From contig JBJKRE010000015.1 of assembly GCA_046704825.1 (NCBI GenBank), positions 1-15,661 of the forward strand: DNA of 15,661 nt. Reading direction: 5' to 3'. Positions 14,170-15,661 of this stretch are shown here, one piece after another. Source of the DNA: CAVRTJ01 sp046704825 (GTDB lineage: Bacteria; Acidobacteriota; UBA4820; DSQY01). A program made the translations under genes and the position numbers. Within the stretch, counting starts at the first letter, position 1. The number at the start of each line of letters is the position of its first letter. The notes under the pieces were generated by a model. That model saw only the letters and a program-made list of their open reading frames with translations, had not been told where the DNA came from and searched no databases.

Positions 14170-15065
14170 GATTCCTGCGGACGCTCGGCTACTTCCTGTA
14201 CGAAGGTGTCATGGCGCTTTGGCGCCACAAGGCTCTCCACGGCTTCGCCATATTCGTTGTCGCCCTGTCCCTCTACATCCTGGGGTTCTCGGTCTACCTG
14301 ACAGGGAACGTGAACGCGCTGCTCTCGTCCTGGCAGAACAAGCTCGAGGTCAGGGTCTTCCTGGCCGACGGCGTCACGAAGGACCGGGTGAGCCAGCTCC
14401 GGGAGCAGGCGCTCAAGAGCCCCCTCGTGGATTCGGTCCGGGTGGTGACCCCCGCCGACGCCCTCAAGACCCTGGCAAAACTCGCGCCCGCCTTCGGGTC
14501 CGCCGCACAGGACATGCAGGAAAACCCTCTGCCCACGTCCCTGTCCGTACGGCTGAAGGCCCCCGTACGGCTCGAAGCCGTCCACAGGCTGGTGGCGGAC
14601 CTTCGCGGGGAGAAGGACGTGGACCAGGTGCTCTTCGACTGGGACTGGGTGGACAAACTGAGGATATACACCCGCTTCGTGTCCCTGATCGGATGGCTGC
14701 TCTTCGCCGCGCTGGGCGCCGCCGCCGTGTTCACCGTCGCCGCGATCACGCGGATCCTGGCCCTGTCCAGGCGCGAAGAGATCGCCATCCTCCATTTCGT
14801 GGGGTCCACGCCGTCCGGCATCCGCGGCCCCTTCCTCGCCGGCGGCGCCATCATGGGTTTCCTGTCCGGCCTCATCGCCCTGGCGGGTCTCTTCGCCACC
14901 CACCTGGCCCTGCAGCGGCTGTCCGCGGGCGACACCCTCCTTCTGACCTGGCTCTCCCATTCCTTCCTGCCTGGAACCAGCCAGGCGGCTCTCGTGGGGC
15001 TCGGGGTGGTCCTGGGTGCCGTGGGCGGGGTCGCATCGCTTGGCTCGGTCGACCACTGGACCTGA
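14166..15065 (+). CDS. ftsX: Cell division protein FtsX
   Basis: FtsX is the integral membrane partner of FtsE. Its periplasmic loop passes the ATPase signal to a cell-wall hydrolase or its activator during division. The 299-residue length is normal. The cytoplasmic N-terminus is followed by membrane helix 1 at about 24-46, then a large extracytoplasmic domain at 47-171 that contains the family motif ENPLPTSLSVRL (119-130). Helices 2 to 4 lie near 172-194, 222-246 and 273-294. The loop after helix 2 carries RREEIAILHFVGST, a hallmark of FtsX. The ATG overlaps the ftsE stop. An EnvC- or PcsB-type hydrolase partner, often the next gene in other bacteria, is not seen within the window. Confidence 0.95.
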   Translation: MRFLRTLGYFLYEGVMALWRHKALHGFAIFVVALSLYILGFSVYLTGNVNALLSSWQNKLEVRVFLADGVTKDRVSQLREQALKSPLVDSVRVVTPADALKTLAKLAPAFGSAAQDMQENPLPTSLSVRLKAPVRLEAVHRLVADLRGEKDVDQVLFDWDWVDKLRIYTRFVSLIGWLLFAALGAAAVFTVAAITRILALSRREEIAILHFVGSTPSGIRGPFLAGGAIMGFLSGLIALAGLFATHLALQRLSAGDTLLLTWLSHSFLPGTSQAALVGLGVVLGAVGGVASLGSVDHWT

Positions 15066-15251
15066 CGCACATCCCCTTCACTGGCGCGCGGCAGGCCGCC
15101 GAAAGACCATCGTGAGCCGGAGGGCCGGTGCGCTGCCTGGCGCTTGCCCCTGCTCGCTGTTACACTGTCTGCAGCTTCGGCGCACCGGATCGCAGCTACC
15201 GAACCAAAGCCGTTCAGGGACCGCGCTGGAGGATTTCGGGGAGAGGGGATC

Positions 15252-15623
15252 ATGAAGATCGTCGGAACCATGTTCGCCGTGTTCCTCTGGCTGCTCGGCG
15301 GTCTGTTTCTGCTCGCCGCGGCCCATCCCGATGCCGTGGCCCAGGGCAAGAGCGTCCCCCGGGCGGCCGTGGGCGTCGCATTGCTGCTGGGGGGCGCCTT
15401 CCTGGCCTACCTCGCCTGGCGCCCGGGAAAGGGCGGGGGACGTTCGACCGCAGCGGGCACGCAGGAGCCCCCCGGCGCTCTTTCTCTCAAGGCGCTGACC
15501 TGCCCGCACTGCGGCGGGCAGGTGGACCCCTCGACGGCCGCTATGAACCCGGAGGGCACGCTGTCGGTCACCTGCGGCTACTGCAAGGGGACGTTCCTCG
15601 TCCAGGAAGATCCGAAATGGTGA
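15252..15623 (+). CDS. Small membrane protein with C-terminal zinc ribbon, unknown function
   Basis: I do not recognise a named family. The protein has 123 residues with strong G/C third-position bias. Two membrane helices lie at about 5-23 and 37-56, joined by a short loop, so both ends should be on the same side, most likely cytoplasmic. A Gly/Ser/Thr linker (58-78) leads to a zinc ribbon with CPHC (84-87) and CGYC (108-111), spaced as in rubredoxin-like or TFIIS-like knuckles. I start at ATG 15252 with GGAG 8 nt upstream; the frame is open back to 15144, but those 36 residues are not conserved-looking. It follows ftsX by 186 nt, a gap in which I see no gene, terminator or clear promoter, so cotranscription with ftsEX is possible but unproven. 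Its stop overlaps the possible next gene. Confidence 0.75.
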   Translation: MKIVGTMFAVFLWLLGGLFLLAAAHPDAVAQGKSVPRAAVGVALLLGGAFLAYLAWRPGKGGGRSTAAGTQEPPGALSLKALTCPHCGGQVDPSTAAMNPEGTLSVTCGYCKGTFLVQEDPKW

Positions 15624-15661
15624 ACCCCGTCAGCCGGAGGCACCGGCGCAGGCCCCCGGGA
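15617..15661 (+). CDS. Possible start of the next gene (partial)
   Basis: Fifteen codons are open to the window end, starting at ATG 15617 with AGGAAG 7 nt upstream and reading MVNPVSRRHRRRPPG. A GTG at 15620 overlaps the previous stop as GTGA and is an alternative start. The basic N-terminus could precede a membrane or signal helix. Too little is present to name it. Confidence 0.3.
   Translation, partial: MVNPVSRRHRRRPPG

Overview
The window is a gene-dense stretch of chromosome from a high-GC bacterium. Third codon positions in the clear genes are mostly G or C. No insertion sequence, phage gene, tRNA, rRNA or CRISPR array was seen. A BatD-like membrane protein, a full-length SMC, FtsB- and FtsEX-type division proteins and a large membrane-anchored multiheme cytochrome c together suggest a free-living, probably Gram-negative organism with an anaerobic or metal- or nitrogen-linked respiratory chain. 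Acidobacteriota or Desulfobacterota-like lineages would fit, but this is inference; the sequence alone does not fix the phylum.

Layout. (1) From 5709 down to the left edge, minus strand: a hotdog-fold thioesterase, smc (7-nt overlap with the thioesterase), then a BatD-like gene cut by the window edge. (2) 5886-7067, plus strand: an M24 metallopeptidase, divergent from the thioesterase and followed by a two-tier terminator-like structure. (3) From 11099 down to 7094, minus strand: a compact run eno, ftsB-like, comF, HSDL2-like SDR and a 235-residue protein of unknown function. The first four genes overlap at their stop/start codons, so this is very likely one operon. (4) 11236-13116, minus strand: a 626-residue cytochrome with three N-terminal membrane helices and 13 heme-binding motifs, the first of the unusual CX3CH type. 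A strong intrinsic terminator separates it from eno. (5) 13117-13506: a 390-nt divergent regulatory region with several inverted repeats, plus a small minus-strand reading frame that has a near-perfect Shine-Dalgarno sequence and runs into the cytochrome start. (6) From 13507, plus strand: ftsE and ftsX (4-nt overlap), a 186-nt gap in which nothing was recognised, a small membrane protein with a zinc ribbon, and probably the first codons of another gene at the right edge.

Most content is housekeeping: chromosome organisation (SMC), septation (FtsB, FtsEX), glycolysis (enolase), DNA-uptake-associated ComF and acyl-CoA metabolism. The less ordinary parts are the 13-heme cytochrome and its upstream region, a 19-bp element present at the ribosome binding sites of two separate minus-strand genes, the unknown protein ending the eno operon, and the zinc-ribbon membrane protein after ftsEX. 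I found no convincing new multi-gene system.
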